From positions 1 through 64,000 of the forward strand of contig CAWIHK010000006.1 of assembly GCA_963835935.1 (NCBI GenBank): a stretch of 64,000 nt of DNA. The letters are read 5' to 3'. Of the stretch, positions 25,524 to 33,394 are shown one piece after another. The translations under genes and the position numbers were made by a program. The notes beneath the pieces are model-generated. The model searched no databases and was not told the origin of the DNA. It saw only the letters and a list, made by a program, of their open reading frames with translations. Each line of letters begins with the position of its first letter. The first letter of the stretch is position 1. Origin of the DNA: CAWIHK01 sp963835935 (GTDB lineage Bacteria; Bacteroidota; Ignavibacteria; UBA10030; CAVZMI01).

Positions 25524-26333
25524 TTATTTATTGTTTTGTTTGTATTCTTTTACGTATTTAGCGATCTCAATCAATGGCGCTACCCAAATATCTTTTTCAT
25601 TTTGTTTTAGAAAATGCAAAAGCTTGCTATGAGCTTCTAAAGATACATTGAGAGAATGTTCGCCTCCGACTCCGTGAAAGAGAAAAACTAAAAGAGCATG
25701 ATTATCGATTGCCTTCTTCACTAGACTAATAAGTTCATCTCCCGATTGTCCATTTATTCCGAACGCACCAATATCGTACAAATCAATTTCTTCTATTCGC
25801 TGCATTTTCGATTCGACACCTCTTGCCGCGATAAATTCATCTTTTATTTTTGGCACGTATGATGAATCGCCGACCTTCTTATCGCCGCATGGGTACGCAA
25901 ATGTTCTTTCTGATTTTCCGTCGACTGCTTTGAGCAATGCGTTTGCCGTTTTGATTTCATCAACCAGTCGTTGCATTGTATAATTATTGAGGTCGTATTC
26001 AGGTTTAACCCATCCTCTTCCCGGTGATTTTCCTTCGCAAGGATGGAATAATGTATGATTTCCTAATTCATTTCCTTTTTCAGCTACAGCTTTCCATTCA
26101 GACAAACGTTCTCTGAAGCCGGGAGAAAATCCTGATATATAAAAAGTGGCTTTTAAACCCATTGAATCTAAAATTGGTATAACATTATCCAGATCTACAT
26201 TGAGAGCGTCATCGTATGTGAGACAGACTGCACATTTCTTGTTGTGCCAGACTGATTTGTCTTGAGCGAAAATCATTGATAAAAAGATTGTCAAATAGAG
26301 AGTGATAAACGAAAGTATCGAAGTTCTGATCAT
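25524..26333 (-). CDS. Secreted polysaccharide deacetylase (NodB-like)
   Basis: A 269-residue carbohydrate esterase family 4-like protein with a signal peptide (MIRTSILSFITLYLTIFLSMIFAQ). NodB motifs are 'CLTYDDALNVDL' (catalytic Asp and metal Asp), 'GNHTLFHPC' (metal His pair), 'RTFAYPCGDK' and 'HALLVFLFHGVGG'. ATG 26333 has AAAGGAAAG upstream; the longer frame to 26435 is rejected. It would remove acetyl groups from a surface or peptidoglycan polymer. It is the last gene of the candidate cassette array, with a GTCAGGC core 39-45 bp upstream. Confidence 0.85.
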   Translation of the reverse strand: MIRTSILSFITLYLTIFLSMIFAQDKSVWHNKKCAVCLTYDDALNVDLDNVIPILDSMGLKATFYISGFSPGFRERLSEWKAVAEKGNELGNHTLFHPCEGKSPGRGWVKPEYDLNNYTMQRLVDEIKTANALLKAVDGKSERTFAYPCGDKKVGDSSYVPKIKDEFIAARGVESKMQRIEEIDLYDIGAFGINGQSGDELISLVKKAIDNHALLVFLFHGVGGEHSLNVSLEAHSKLLHFLKQNEKDIWVAPLIEIAKYVKEYKQNNK

Positions 26334-26371
26334 ATTCTTTCCTTTTGAATTTGAGTGACTATATTTTGTTC

Positions 26372-26378
26372 GCCTGAC
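26372..26378 (-). repeat. attC-like core site upstream of the deacetylase gene
   Basis: The minus strand reads TGATAGTCAGGCG, one mismatch from a GTTRRRY core and matching the TGATAGTTAGGC of the well-formed repeat at 30991-31109. The sequence before it, CCGCTCAACCC, resembles the L' arm of attC sites. No full partner core was found. Confidence 0.35.
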
Positions 26379-26410
26379 TATCAGGGTTGAGCGGCGATTG
26401 GCAAACGATT

Positions 26411-27145
26411 CTATCTGAACAGAGAGTTCATCCATTCGAGCGCGCCGTCGGCATCCGCGCCTGTGAGCGGTTCATGGCCTCCGGGCAACTCAATGAGTTT
26501 CACTATTTCACCGCGACCTTCTAACGCTTTTGCCAGAGTGCGCATGCCTGGCGCATTAAAGTCTTGGAATCGGGTTGCCAGGAAGAATATCGAACCGGCG
26601 TGTATCCGATCCTGGAGATCCTGAAACGGACCCATATGTCCACACTCAACAATGGCTCCATGGAACAGGTCGGGGCGCTCGAGTGTGTGGCGATAGGCGC
26701 CGCAACCTCCACCAGAAAAACCTCCCAGTATTATTGCACGACGATCGACGGGCCACTTTGTCGCAATTGCATCCAGCAGTGCCAATAGGTGCTGCATATC
26801 CTGGTCAGTATCGTTTCCGTTCTTAATTGTCGGAGTAGATGCGACGATCCACCCAAAACGGTCAGCGGCATGCTGCCAGCGGGCAACGATACCCGCGGCA
26901 TTCCCGTCTGGATCAAGCAGCAACATCAGCGGTCTTGACTTCGCGGAGTCGCTTTCCATACTCGCAGGCACATGTACACAGGCCGTTCCTGTGGCTGTTG
27001 CGCTCGAATAAGGAATCGTGAGAGTGCCATCAGATGGGCCATATTTTTTTTCAACGTATTGATTCGATTCTTGATGCTGTGAAAGAAGAATTAAGATGAC
27101 ACAGATTAAAATCAAACAAAAAACAATGGAGAAGATTTTTGACAT
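26411..27145 (-). CDS. Membrane-anchored or secreted serine hydrolase (alpha/beta hydrolase)
   Basis: A 244-residue alpha/beta hydrolase with an N-terminal hydrophobic anchor (IFSIVFCLILICVILILLS). The nucleophile elbow is 'LGGFSGGGCGA' (G-x-S-x-G), and the catalytic His is probably in 'LPGGHEPLTG' near the C-terminus. It resembles predicted esterases of the dienelactone-hydrolase/PHB-depolymerase groups. It is bounded by attC-like cores: GTTGGGT at 27187-27193 upstream and GTCAGGC downstream. Substrate unknown. Confidence 0.75.
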   Translation of the reverse strand: MSKIFSIVFCLILICVILILLSQHQESNQYVEKKYGPSDGTLTIPYSSATATGTACVHVPASMESDSAKSRPLMLLLDPDGNAAGIVARWQHAADRFGWIVASTPTIKNGNDTDQDMQHLLALLDAIATKWPVDRRAIILGGFSGGGCGAYRHTLERPDLFHGAIVECGHMGPFQDLQDRIHAGSIFFLATRFQDFNAPGMRTLAKALEGRGEIVKLIELPGGHEPLTGADADGALEWMNSLFR

Positions 27146-27186
27146 TGATTCACCTTCAGTTGATTACAATTTACTTTTTTTCCACA

Positions 27187-27417
27187 ACCCAACGATTGGT
27201 GCTCCGCCTTCATACGCCTCCGGCAGATTGCGGCGGATAAATAAGCTGCCGCAATCCGCCTCCATCTTTGATTCCGGCGGACAAGTGATAACTTTTTAAA
27301 ATGTACAAAACGAACCAACTCCCAGCAACATTCCACATTTCAATTGTTCGGGATGCATCGTGAGAATATTATTTACTTTGTAAACATTTTTTGTGAAATC
27401 CCGCTCTGCGGGAATTA
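27187..27417 (-). repeat. attC-like intergenic repeat (copy 2)
   Basis: On the minus strand it ends in a perfect GTTRRRY core, GTTGGGT (27187-27193). It contains a conserved palindromic block (GTTCGGGATGCATCG, then GAATATTATTTACT, around 27342-27379 on the plus strand) shared with copies at 29002-29076, 29994-30022 and 31024-31081, and a segment CATTTTTTGTGAAATCCCG shared with the copy at 28934-29137. The second core is not recognisable at the far end. It fills the gap between two minus-strand genes. Confidence 0.5.
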
Positions 27418-27425
27418 TGTGCAAT

Positions 27426-28895
27426 TTATTTGATAAAAACAAGTTTCTTCGTGGCGCTGTACGAACCAGCTTGCAAGTGATAAAAATAAACACCGCTTGT
27501 CAAATTGCTCGCATTAAAGGTTACTGAATGAAGACCTGCTGATTGCCGATCATTTACTAATGTTTTGACTTCTCTTCCAAGCACATCAAATACTTTCAAC
27601 GTGACAATGCTTTGACCCGGCAATTGGTAAGCAATTACGATTGTCGGATTGAATGGATTTGGATAATTCTGTTCAAGCACAAACGATTCAGGATGAGAAG
27701 ACGGATATTGTATATTACTGAGAGTGACAGGATGCTTGACTGTCAAAGCCGGATCACCTAGAAACGTGAATTTTTCAATAACTTTTTCATAATCCAAATC
27801 TTTATTATAACCAAAAAAACTAAAATTAGATTTCGCTTCTTTGAACAACATTCCAATCGGCTCGTTTGGTTTCTGAATCATTGAGGTAGTGAGAGAACTA
27901 AAGAACGACCACACCACTTCCTCCATATTTAATCCTTCAGATGAGATAACTGCGACTGCACCTCCATCATTTCTCTCGAGTAAATGAGTTGGAATTGAAA
28001 TAGGAGGACGGCTATCATACAATAAATCGCACCCACCCAGAAGACATATAGGCAAACGATCTCCATTATTAAGGGAATCGATGCTTTGTGTTTTAAAATA
28101 GCAACTCCTCGAGAACTGTACTTGATTTGCATGGCCACAATAGGAGATTATGGCGGCGCCCTCATCCCAGAGATGAAGAAAACCAGTTGTGTCAAGATGA
28201 TTAGGCGAATCGCTGCGGATATTGACGGAAACAGTATCACTCCAGAGTGAGCCGAGGATGGACTTGATGGAGTTTGAATTGTCTTCGAAAATAGGACCAT
28301 CGGTATTATCATAATCGGAAAGACATATCGCTCTTCTGCACCATGCTCCAACTGGTTCTTGCTCATACTTAATAGTTTTAGCAATCATAACAGAAAGCCC
28401 AAGCGAATCCCACGCCGGCAAACGGCCGATGCATGCATTTACCTGCAATGCACTACTGCTGTCTGGGGTTTCTACAAACCATTGGTCGATCATTAAAAGT
28501 GAGTCTTTATTTCCCGGATCTAAAATAGGTTCCATCTCGATGTGAGAAGGAATAGTATTTGTATTCCCAGCTAGCACAAAATATTGAGGCTTAGGATCAC
28601 TCCACTTATTAAGCGCATATTGAATAAAGTTCTTTAAAGCTGTATCTGGAGAGATCCCAGATCCAAACTGGGCAAGCACGGTGTCCACATCAACAACCAT
28701 TGTTGTGAAGTTGTTCTTCGCCTGACGATATGTTGCTAATGTTTCCGCTAAGGCGTAATAGGATGCCGGAGTAATAATAACATAATCGGCGCAGTTGTTT
28801 ACATCTTTGACATTGTTATATAACTTCTCAATTGTTGATGCCATTGAGAATGATGAACTAAAAATGAGTACTATTATGAAACGTATCATTTTCAT
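27426..28895 (-). CDS. Gingipain-like C25 family peptidase with T9SS sorting domain
   Basis: A 489-residue secreted protein. After a signal peptide (MKMIRFIIVLIFSSSFSMAS) comes a peptidase C25-like region with the catalytic His in 'IISYCGHANQ' and Cys in 'ICLLGGCDLL', and the family-typical 'FTFLGDPALTV'. The last 90 residues form a type A T9SS C-terminal domain: 'LEQNYPNPFNPTIVIAYQLP' through 'SGVYFYHLQAGSYSATKKL'. It would be exported by type IX secretion and act at the cell surface. It is unusually long for a gene inside a cassette-like array. A GTTATAT core lies upstream. Confidence 0.85.
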   Translation of the reverse strand: MKMIRFIIVLIFSSSFSMASTIEKLYNNVKDVNNCADYVIITPASYYALAETLATYRQAKNNFTTMVVDVDTVLAQFGSGISPDTALKNFIQYALNKWSDPKPQYFVLAGNTNTIPSHIEMEPILDPGNKDSLLMIDQWFVETPDSSSALQVNACIGRLPAWDSLGLSVMIAKTIKYEQEPVGAWCRRAICLSDYDNTDGPIFEDNSNSIKSILGSLWSDTVSVNIRSDSPNHLDTTGFLHLWDEGAAIISYCGHANQVQFSRSCYFKTQSIDSLNNGDRLPICLLGGCDLLYDSRPPISIPTHLLERNDGGAVAVISSEGLNMEEVVWSFFSSLTTSMIQKPNEPIGMLFKEAKSNFSFFGYNKDLDYEKVIEKFTFLGDPALTVKHPVTLSNIQYPSSHPESFVLEQNYPNPFNPTIVIAYQLPGQSIVTLKVFDVLGREVKTLVNDRQSAGLHSVTFNASNLTSGVYFYHLQAGSYSATKKLVFIK

Positions 28896-28933
28896 TCCAA
28901 TAATTTTTAAACAAAGTTAAAATAGTAGCAACA

Positions 28934-29137
28934 ATATAACGGATTAGCACTAAGCTGACGACAATAAATTTATGAATGTTACATAAAAACGAGACAAATG
29001 CCCATCAACATTTCGCATCCCGAATGTTCGGGGACGCATCGGAAGAATATTATTTACTAGTGCCCCTCAAACCAGTTGAACATTTTTTGTGAAATCCCGT
29101 CTCGGCGGGGAATGTTTTCTTTTTAGAATGGTTATAC
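28934..29137 (-). repeat. attC-like intergenic repeat (copy 1), both cores present
   Basis: On the plus strand ATATAAC (28934-28940) and GTTATAC (29131-29137) are complementary ends, each one base from the RYYYAAC/GTTRRRY consensus. Next to the left core is GGATTAGCACTAAGCTGACG, closely resembling the sequence beside the core at 32122 (GAATGGCAACTAAGCTGCGG). The interior holds the conserved GGGGACGCATCGG-N-AGAATATTATTTACT block. It occupies the gap between the C25 peptidase and hydrolase genes. Confidence 0.55.
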
Positions 29138-29144
29138 GGTGTCC

Positions 29145-29936
29145 TCATACTGTTATGACTTGAGTGGCAAGCCATTCGCAAAGAACCGAATGCGCCTTGC
29201 TGTTTGGATCCAAGAAATCCATATGTCCTGTATCAGGCAGCTCAACAAACTCGACACAATCGCCGGACGCTTGCGCCGCAGCAGTGTAACTTCGGGAAAG
29301 ATCGATTGGCAGTGCTTCGTCTTTAACACCGTGAATTATCAGTTGCCTTACACCGAGGGGCAGCAATTTAATTGGAGACGCGGCTGAATAACGATCTGGA
29401 TACTGACTTGGCGGCCCGCCTAGAAATTCATTGACTGCACCTTTTCCTACGTTGAGTTCGCGCGCACGCGCAAGATCGGCAACCGCTGCCAGGCCAGTTG
29501 CAGCAATAGGCTGGACGCGAACCGGTGAAGAGATATTTGCAGGCTTCTTCCGTGCTGCGATCCATAATGCGAGTTGACCACCTGCAGAATGACCAACAAC
29601 TATGACGCGATTTAAATCAAGTTCGATTCCGTCAGCCACAAGCGTCGCAAGGTGATCAATTGCTGATGCAACGTCGTGAAGAGTTCCAGGCCAACCTCCT
29701 CCGGTGGCGCCCAGTCTTCGATATTCAATATTCCAAACCGCATATTCTCGAGCTGCAAGGTCTTTCGCTATTGCAGAGAGCTGATCTCGATCATACGGCA
29801 TCCTCCAAAAACCACCGTGAAGCAGGCACACGACCGGAGGCCGCGATACTTGGGGTAAGTACAAATCGCCCTCTTGGCTGGCTTGCGATCCATAACTAAA
29901 TGTACGAACTGAATATGTTTGAGATGTCTTCTGCAA
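29145..29936 (-). CDS. Alpha/beta hydrolase (BD-FAE / kynurenine formamidase-like)
   Basis: A 263-residue cytoplasmic serine hydrolase without a signal peptide. Motifs are the oxyanion-hole 'CLLHGGFWRMPYDRDQL' (HGGxW, as in kynurenine formamidases), the nucleophile elbow 'VVGHSAGGQLALW', the likely acid in 'HGVKDEALPIDLS' and His in 'DTGHMDFLDP'. The start is TTG 29936 with AGGAG 8 bp upstream. Its base composition is more GC-rich than its neighbours, supporting separate ancestry. attC-like repeats lie immediately on both sides. Confidence 0.85.
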   Translation of the reverse strand: MQKTSQTYSVRTFSYGSQASQEGDLYLPQVSRPPVVCLLHGGFWRMPYDRDQLSAIAKDLAAREYAVWNIEYRRLGATGGGWPGTLHDVASAIDHLATLVADGIELDLNRVIVVGHSAGGQLALWIAARKKPANISSPVRVQPIAATGLAAVADLARARELNVGKGAVNEFLGGPPSQYPDRYSAASPIKLLPLGVRQLIIHGVKDEALPIDLSRSYTAAAQASGDCVEFVELPDTGHMDFLDPNSKAHSVLCEWLATQVITV

Positions 29937-29946
29937 GTGTACGAAC

Positions 29947-30061
29947 TCCTAATTGGTTAAAAGCCGCCGCGTTGATAATTTATAAATTGCCTATCAACAT
30001 TCCGCCCCGATTGTTCGGGATGGTTTTTGCATTCTTATACTCGACTACTAAAACGTTTGGC
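29947..30061 (-). repeat. attC-like intergenic repeat (copy 4)
   Basis: It is bounded on the plus strand by TCCTAAT (29947-29953) and GTTTGGC (30055-30061), degenerate versions of the cores, 115 bp in total, about the size of the 119-bp copy. GGTTAAAAGCCGCCGCG beside the left core resembles an L-arm. It contains CAACATTCCGCCCCGATTGT plus TCGGGATGG, the palindromic block shared with the other copies. Confidence 0.45.
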
Positions 30062-30108
30062 TCTTGACTTTATATATAGCAGAGCGCAAAATCTTAAATC
30101 GAAAAATA

Positions 30109-30441
30109 TTACGTCTTGTTGATCCGCACATTTTTCCATCTGACATAAATTATACCGTATATTACAAATACAAACCACACTAGTAATATTCCAATAGAAC
30201 CTTTCAATCCCATATTTTGAGTTATTCGGGGAAGTAATATCCAATAACCAATAAAGACAGCAATTAAAAAACCAATATACATCCAAAATTTTGCATTAAA
30301 ACCTGTAATGTGAAGAAGTGTTCCGCAATTACGACATTTAAAATAGCCTTTGATAGCTTGTGAATAACTGACACCGCGCGTAAATGCAGTGCAAAATCGT
30401 AACATACCTATTGCTTGTTGACCGCAGGATGGACATTTCAT
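30109..30441 (-). CDS. Small zinc-ribbon membrane protein
   Basis: A 110-residue protein. Two Cys pairs, 'MKCPSCGQQ' and 'FKCRNCGTLL', predict an N-terminal zinc ribbon, followed by two transmembrane helices (MYIGFLIAVFIGYWILL and IGILLVWFVFVIYGIIYV). TTGGAGGC precedes the ATG. No family assignment. Its mRNA would begin just after a GTTAGGG core at 30471-30477, as expected of a cassette gene. Confidence 0.7.
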   Translation of the reverse strand: MKCPSCGQQAIGMLRFCTAFTRGVSYSQAIKGYFKCRNCGTLLHITGFNAKFWMYIGFLIAVFIGYWILLPRITQNMGLKGSIGILLVWFVFVIYGIIYVRWKNVRINKT

Positions 30442-30470
30442 AATGCCTCCAAGTTATATTTTTTTTTGCG

Positions 30471-30497
30471 CCCTAACGGACTGGCGTTAAACCGCCT
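30471..30497 (-). repeat. attC-like core and arm overlapping a gene end
   Basis: On the minus strand it reads GGCGGTTTAACGCCAGTCC then GTTAGGGCGC, an L'-R'-like end of an attC site. The stop codon of the upstream glutaredoxin-like gene lies inside the arm. A matching left half could not be found, so the site may be incomplete. The same GTTAGGGCGC recurs at 32119-32128. Confidence 0.45.
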
Positions 30498-30960
30498 GCA
30501 CGTTCTTAGTAATAAATGTAACTAGTTGATCACTTGTCGCATTACCAATCCATTGCGATTCTCCAACTTCAATCACTGGTAATGCCCGGATACCTTTATT
30601 GATAAGTACTTCTGGTTTCAGAGTAATATCTATTTCTTTCAGTTCGAATCCCATTTTATGTTGTAGTTCTGTAAGTCTGCGTTTGACAATCGGACAGAAA
30701 GGACAACCGACAGCTGTATAAAGAATGACTCTTGTGTTAACGCGTTGAATATTTTTCGGTGCAGCGTCTTCAACAGAACCATAGCCCATGAATCGAGAAA
30801 GCGATGGGAAGTATCGAACATAGAGCCAGAGAAAAAGCACGATAAATAAAATCCAAAAACAAGCCTGGATATATTCACCTTTAATTACATAAAATATTAA
30901 ACCACATAAGAGAATAAACCAACTACCATAGACAAAAGAAATGTGACACTGCTGTTTCAT
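30487..30960 (-). CDS. Membrane-anchored glutaredoxin/thioredoxin-fold protein
   Basis: A 157-residue protein with two N-terminal hydrophobic helices (about 5-25 and 30-48) and a glutaredoxin-like domain: 'VILYTAVGCPFCPIVKRRL' with the redox CPFC motif, 'IRALPVIEVGE' (cis-Pro) and 'GNATSDQLVTFI'. It probably reduces or isomerises disulfides at the membrane. The ATG is preceded by GAGGAC, and 30 bp further up is a perfect GTTAGGC core. Confidence 0.8.
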   Translation of the reverse strand: MKQQCHISFVYGSWFILLCGLIFYVIKGEYIQACFWILFIVLFLWLYVRYFPSLSRFMGYGSVEDAAPKNIQRVNTRVILYTAVGCPFCPIVKRRLTELQHKMGFELKEIDITLKPEVLINKGIRALPVIEVGESQWIGNATSDQLVTFITKNVQAV

Positions 30961-30990
30961 ATGAATGTCCTCAAATAATAATCACAGGCG

Positions 30991-31109
30991 GCCTAACTAT
31001 CAAATTGTACTTCACGAACTAACTCCCACAACATTCCGCATTCCGATTGCTTAGAATGCATCGGGAGAATATTATTTACTTGTCTCTGTCCTTTTTAAAA
31101 TGGTTAGAT
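30991..31109 (-). repeat. attC-like site with two perfect cores (119 bp)
   Basis: The plus strand has GCCTAAC (30991-30997, perfect RYYYAAC) and GTTAGAT (31103-31109, perfect GTTRRRY), the defining R'' and R' boxes of integron attC sites. The 119-bp span is the size of Vibrio-type repeats. The interior folds through CTCCC...GGGAG and GCATTC...GAATGC arms. It separates a lipoprotein gene from the glutaredoxin-like gene. Arm pairing next to the cores is poor by eye, so this is a candidate rather than a proven site. Confidence 0.55.
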
Positions 31110-31282
31110 GGCAGCAACTGAAAAAGGTTAGTGCCGCTATACCTCCTTATAGATAGACAAGCGTGTGAATAGGGACTTTAAACACAAGCAACATTAGTTC
31201 TTTTCCTATTCACCAAGAATTCTCCTTCTTCGACAATCACTTATTACTCATGGATCATCGACTTTCTGGGAGATATCACACT

Positions 31283-32056
31283 CTATTGTCCCCTCAGTAT
31301 TTGTGCTAACTTAAGGGAAAAGAAATCAATGAGTTGCTTCGTCGATTCCTCATCTAATGCAAGCCTAAACTTCAATACCTGATGCCAATTTTCATCTCCC
31401 GGCTGCCTAACAGACGGGAATCTCGTCCCCCCGTGCATACCCATAAATCCTCTTCCACCACCGCTTAAAACTTCAACATCGCATCCATCCTTGCAGGTTT
31501 GATCGTAAAGCGTCAACACTGCTCCAGTTTGTCCTCTATCAACGATAACTATTTTGCATTCTAATTTTGCGTACACGGGGTTTACAAAACATGAATCAGT
31601 CAGCTCCAGCGTTTTACCTGTGTTTTTATCAATCACGTGATCTGACATATTTTCTATTTCAAAATCGACGCTTTGAATCTCCAATATTAAATCCGTCTGA
31701 ATTTTTTTTCCGATTTCCGAGTAATCCGCTTGGCCGGTGGAAAGCAGGTTATTCAGAAGGCCCCGATCGCGGACAGTAAAGCCCGCTTTCATCAGATTCT
31801 TTTCTATTTGATTGTAGGCATTGTTGTATGTCGTCAATGTTTTTTGTTCTGCTTCAGTCACCTTTGTTGTGGTATAGGGAACTCGTAAAACCACAACGGG
31901 ATTGGGTTTGTTCCTGAGAAAATCTTTCAGTTCGGGGCTTATTACAATGTCGTCCTCTTTTTTTTCTGGTTTCACAATTGCTTGATAGTTAGTTGGCCCG
32001 CATGCACTTAAAACAAGCGACAACGATGTAACCATAAGAACTAATGTCTTTTTCAT
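31283..32056 (-). CDS. Lipoprotein, CsgG/FlgO-like fold suspected
   Basis: A 257-residue lipoprotein with signal peptide and lipobox 'LSLVLSACGPTN' (Cys about 19). 'LMKAGFTVRDRGLLNNLLSTGQADYSEIGKKIQTDLILEIQSVDF' resembles the region of CsgG/FlgO-type proteins where a '(V)DR..L..(L)' motif precedes a beta-rich core; this is weak. A Gly-rich segment (GGGRGFMGMHGG) follows. A GTTAGGG core lies 66-72 bp upstream of the start. Function unknown. Confidence 0.7.
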   Translation of the reverse strand: MKKTLVLMVTSLSLVLSACGPTNYQAIVKPEKKEDDIVISPELKDFLRNKPNPVVVLRVPYTTTKVTEAEQKTLTTYNNAYNQIEKNLMKAGFTVRDRGLLNNLLSTGQADYSEIGKKIQTDLILEIQSVDFEIENMSDHVIDKNTGKTLELTDSCFVNPVYAKLECKIVIVDRGQTGAVLTLYDQTCKDGCDVEVLSGGGRGFMGMHGGTRFPSVRQPGDENWHQVLKFRLALDEESTKQLIDFFSLKLAQILRGQ

Positions 32057-32505
32057 TTTTTTCTCCTATTGAAAAAGTTTGACATATGATTTGTCTATCA
32101 TTGCAGAAAGTTCCTTTTGCGCCCTAACGAATGGCAACTAAGCTGCGGCAACTTGCCCGCCATGCTTTATCTTGTGGCGGGCGATAACTTAAAATGCACC
32201 ACTGCACGAACCGAGTTCCATGTAATTTACTTTCCAGTTTCATAAAACCTCTACACGCCATGCTTAATGTACTCACGCTTGCCCGCCGAAATATTTTATA
32301 TGTAGGCGGGCTCATTCGCTCAGCTTGCTTGTCCCGACGCTTCCATGTTTTTTATGGTCCTTTAGGATTTGTCGGGGAGCCGCTGGTTTTGCAGTCCATC
32401 TGGCTTTACCCGATTCTTGTTTTACAGAAACTCATGCTAGTTTTTTAAACTATTTTCGCCACTTTCCAAATGAGTTTCTTGGAAGGCAGCAAGAAATAAA
32501 ATATT
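32057..32505 (-). repeat. 449-bp intergenic region with attC-like end and three hairpins
   Basis: No gene is seen. The minus strand ends with CAGCTTAGTTGCCATTC followed by GTTAGGGCGC (core at 32122-32128). Hairpins are GCCCGCCA/TGGCGGGC (32155-32182), GCCCGCC/GGCGGGC (about 32281-32311) and GTCCCGAC near 32331 with GTCGGGGA near 32371. Short pieces (TTAAAATGCAC, ACGAACC) match other array repeats, suggesting a composite of repeats. Confidence 0.5.
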
Positions 32506-33036
32506 CTAGAACTCAATGGTTCCTTTTTTTAGATTAGCTATTGATTGGACAAGGCTCCTATAGAACCCACCTGTCTCGTCTCCAAAAACGGCATTGAAAT
32601 TAACCACACCTTTTGCATGAATTGAGATGTGCCTAAGGAGGAGTTTCTTATCTAAATATATTTCAAAAGACTTGCCTGGTAAAAGTTCAAATGGAAACTT
32701 CTCGTCACGTTTTAGGACTAAATAATCCCCGAAAAATCCAAAACCCGAGAATTTATTTTTCTCAAATAGCGGAAAAATAAGAAGGAGGCGCACAAATTTT
32801 TTAAAACGACTTAATTCTGGTGGTGGCAAATGTATGAAGAAGGTATTCAAGGAAACCGTTCTTTCGCCAAGATTTACCGCACGGAAGGCCACAAATTCTT
32901 TTTTACCTAAGGAACCAATACTGGGAGTGACAGCAATTCGCCATTTTTTTGACTTTGATTGAATGAAATAGTTTAAAGTAGAAAGTAGTGCACCATAAAT
33001 GGCTAAAATCGAAGTAATGATTTCGATGGGTTTCAT
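32506..33036 (-). CDS. Hypothetical membrane-anchored protein
   Basis: A 176-residue protein with one N-terminal hydrophobic helix (IITSILAIYGALLSTLNYFI) followed by a soluble beta-rich part ('KWRIAVTPSIGSLGKKEFVAFRAVNLGERTVSL'). No family recognised. The region 28-34 bp upstream of its ATG reads TTTAGGC on the minus strand, one base from a GTTRRRY core, so it may be the first cassette of the array. Confidence 0.55.
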   Translation of the reverse strand: MKPIEIITSILAIYGALLSTLNYFIQSKSKKWRIAVTPSIGSLGKKEFVAFRAVNLGERTVSLNTFFIHLPPPELSRFKKFVRLLLIFPLFEKNKFSGFGFFGDYLVLKRDEKFPFELLPGKSFEIYLDKKLLLRHISIHAKGVVNFNAVFGDETGGFYRSLVQSIANLKKGTIEF

Positions 33037-33063
33037 TTTTTTAAATGAATTTTCTTTCTTGCC

Positions 33064-33095
33064 GCCTAAATGTAATTAGATTGATCCGTCTAACA
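33064..33095 (-). repeat. Array-edge attC-like core pair
   Basis: On the plus strand GCCTAAA (33064-33070) and GTCTAAC (33089-33095, perfect RYYYAAC) lie 18 bp apart. On the minus strand they read GTTAGAC then TTTAGGC, directly upstream of the first array gene. The pair is too close for a normal attC and may be a remnant or the recombination platform edge. Confidence 0.3.
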
Positions 33096-33394
33096 TGCGG
33101 AGTTATTGTTTTGTGTTCGTACAACATGACACATGAACGGACAAATCAATCATGTAGTCTTCTTCCAAAAATTCTTCTGCTGGTTTTACTATAATCATAG
33201 TATGTTCTATGAAAGACATTAACTAATGTATACGAGAAAATCAAGTGCTTGCGGTCGGGAAACGTGAACACGGGAAACGTGAACGAATGAAGAATAATCT
33301 ATGAGAAAAACACGATGAGCAAAAGTTCAAAAAAGGAAGGTTTTGACAGACCGCCGGCTCTCCCGAACCGGCGGTTATTGTCAAAGAAAGTTCT
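33096..33394. other. Intergenic region with a short tandem repeat
   Basis: Apart from a 15-bp tandem duplication (CGGGAAACGTGAACA at about 33257-33271, repeated directly after with one change) and the hairpin before the PDZ gene, I see no gene here. No attI-like site could be recognised. Confidence 0.4.
33350..33375 (-). terminator. GC-rich hairpin after the PDZ genes
   Basis: The inverted repeat ACCGCCGG (33350-33357) / CCGGCGGT (33368-33375) with a 10-nt loop lies 20 bp past the stop codon of the downstream PDZ frame. The U-tract is weak (TGTCAAAA follows on the minus strand). Confidence 0.5.
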
